A DNA stretch of 7,396 bases from CAYNFH01 sp964396385 (lineage in GTDB: Bacteria; Armatimonadota; Chthonomonadetes; Chthonomonadales; CAJBBX01), in the NCBI GenBank assembly GCA_964396385.1, contig CAYNFH010000280.1:1-7396 (forward strand). Reading direction: 5' to 3'. Numbering within the stretch: position 1 is the first letter of the stretch; each line of letters starts with the position of its first letter. Of the stretch, positions 6,626 to 7,396 are shown one piece after another. The notes beneath the pieces are model-generated. The model was not told where the DNA came from, did not search any database, and saw nothing but the letters and a program-made list of their open reading frames with translations. The translations under genes were made by a program, and so were the position numbers.

Positions 6626-6655
6626 TTGACTTCGGCCGGCCGCCTTCGCTACACT
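6626..6655 (+). promoter_or_regulatory. Sigma-70-type promoter of metY
   Basis: TTGACT at 6626-6631 (five of six to consensus) and TACACT at 6650-6655 (four of six) are separated by 18 bases. Initiation would fall near 6662, leaving a leader of about 30 bases that contains the ribosome binding site. The leader is too short for a riboswitch or T-box, so no RNA-based control of this sulfur gene is visible. Confidence 0.5.
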
Positions 6656-6679
6656 GAGAGCCACACCCGCAGATTACCC

Positions 6680-6685
6680 AGGAGG
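6680..6685 (+). promoter_or_regulatory. Ribosome binding site of metY
   Basis: AGGAGG, a full anti-Shine-Dalgarno match, sits six bases before the ATG at 6692. It fixes the metY start and rules out upstream in-frame starts such as 6626. It is the strongest such site in the window. Confidence 0.7.
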
Positions 6686-6691
6686 ACAGCC

Positions 6692-7381
6692 ATGCCCCTA
6701 GATGAGAGTAAGCTGGGTTTCGACACGCTCGCCGTTCACGCCGGCCAGGCGCCGGACCCCAGTACGACGGCGCGCGCGGTACCTATCTACCAGACCACCT
6801 CGTTCGTCTTCCGCGACACCGAGCACGCCGCAAACCTCTTCAACCTTTCGGAGCTGGGCTTCATCTACTCGCGCATCATGAATCCCACCTTCGACGTGTT
6901 CGAGAAGCGCATGGCGGCGCTGGAGGGGGGTATCGGGGCGCTTGCCACCTCCTCCGGCCAGGCGGCCCAGCTCATGGGCATCCTGAACATCGTCAATGCC
7001 GGGGATGAGATGGTCAGCTCCACCTCTCTCTATGGCGGCACGTACAACCAGTTCCACTACACGTTTCCCAAGATGGGCATCAAGGCGCACTTCGTGGATC
7101 CCGGCGATCCCGAGAACTTCCGCCGGGCTATCACTCCCAAGACCAAGCTGGTCTACGCCGAGACGCTGGGAATCCTTGCCAACCTTGGGCCGGCGCACCC
7201 GCGCCGCGGGGTTGCGACTAAGCAGATCCTCCTCGACGGCCGTCTCGTAGTAGCCCGCGAACATGTGAAGTCGAGAGACGGCTTCCTCAGGCTCGACGCG
7301 AGGTGGCAGAGGGCGCGGATGTCCGAGTTCGTTTCGCTGAAGACGGATCATGTCGTAAAGCGCGGTAACCATCAACGCTGA
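6692..7381 (+). CDS. metY: O-acetylhomoserine sulfhydrylase (MetY type), N-terminal part only; 3' part replaced
   Basis: The first 160 residues are an excellent match to O-acetylhomoserine aminocarboxypropyltransferase, the PLP enzyme that makes homocysteine from O-acetylhomoserine and sulfide. Seen: FDTLAVHAGQ (10-19); VPIYQTTSFVF (30-40); IYSRIMNPTFDVFE (58-71), whose Tyr-Ser-Arg binds the PLP phosphate of the partner subunit; ALEGG (76-80); SSGQAA (87-92); SLYGGTY (112-118) with the PLP-stacking tyrosine; KLVYAETLG (152-160). The family continues GNP... with a PLP-contacting Asp and then the Schiff-base lysine some 45-50 residues later. Here the sequence changes to unrelated residues at about 7170 and ends at TGA 7379-7381 after 229 residues, against roughly 430 for the family. 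As written it lacks the PLP lysine and cannot be active. The tail reads as a tyrosine-recombinase fragment on the other strand, so the last ~70 codons are probably not protein-coding in this frame. Methionine gamma-lyase is a less likely alternative. Confidence 0.8.
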   Translation: MPLDESKLGFDTLAVHAGQAPDPSTTARAVPIYQTTSFVFRDTEHAANLFNLSELGFIYSRIMNPTFDVFEKRMAALEGGIGALATSSGQAAQLMGILNIVNAGDEMVSSTSLYGGTYNQFHYTFPKMGIKAHFVDPGDPENFRRAITPKTKLVYAETLGILANLGPAHPRRGVATKQILLDGRLVVAREHVKSRDGFLRLDARWQRARMSEFVSLKTDHVVKRGNHQR

Positions 7382-7396
7382 ACTTTCGGGAAAGCC
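7155..7396 (-). pseudogene. Tyrosine recombinase (phage-type integrase) N-terminal domain fragment
   Basis: On the minus strand a frame open from the right edge reads into a segment resembling the core-binding (SAM-like) domain of phage-type integrases: VSRLHMFAGYYETAVEEDLLSR, then NPAARVRRPKVG, ending near 7178. This matches the family pattern of a short helix with AGFYR-like residues, then (S/N)PAxxVRRPxV. The next residues, DSQRLG, also suit the family (ESxxLGL) but are encoded by DNA that already reads as metY on the other strand. The frame stays open further left only as antisense of metY. None of the catalytic residues (R...HxxR...Y) is present, since they belong to the missing C-terminal domain. 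The residues nearest the edge are less convincing. It is truncated on both sides. Identification is by motif memory only. Confidence 0.5.

Noticed and set aside
6698..7154. Leftward continuation of the minus-strand recombinase frame across metY
   Set aside because: This stretch encodes clear MetY motifs on the plus strand. The minus frame stays open by chance, and its residues do not continue the recombinase domain.

Overview
The window is high-GC bacterial DNA that is almost entirely coding. No rRNA, tRNA, CRISPR array or intact transposon is visible. The organism cannot be named from sequence alone. The gene complement suits a free-living, probably deep-branching high-GC bacterium: an Amadori-product repair kinase paired with a small phosphatase, an orphan disulfide reductase, a YprB-type exonuclease and a sulfhydrylylase for homocysteine synthesis. 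An Armatimonadota- or Chloroflexota-like lineage is only a guess.

Layout. Positions 1-2229 hold three plus-strand genes: the 3' end of a type I signal peptidase, a complete Nudix hydrolase, and an FAD/NAD(P) disulfide reductase that overlaps the Nudix gene by 14 bases. Positions 2226-6512 hold four minus-strand genes, transcribed right to left: a low-molecular-weight phosphatase, a fructosamine-kinase-family kinase that overlaps it by one base, a large protein I do not recognise with a C-terminal coiled coil, and a YprB-like DEDD exonuclease. The two blocks converge at 2226-2229, where their stop codons overlap. Positions 6513-6691 form a divergent intergenic region with a decayed seven-base repeat array and a good promoter and ribosome binding site for the next gene. 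From 6692 a plus-strand O-acetylhomoserine sulfhydrylase (metY) begins well but loses homology at about 7170, before its PLP lysine. The remaining ~220 bases read on the opposite strand as part of the N-terminal domain of a tyrosine recombinase.

How the genes work together. The phosphatase-kinase pair matches a known bacterial arrangement in which the kinase phosphorylates ribulosamine or erythrulosamine adducts so that they fall off, and the phosphatase removes sugar-phosphate precursors or adducts. The unrecognised protein and the exonuclease are spaced like co-transcribed partners and are the best candidate here for an undescribed functional pair. The metY/recombinase junction is most simply a chimeric assembly join near the sequence end, with illegitimate recombination as the alternative.
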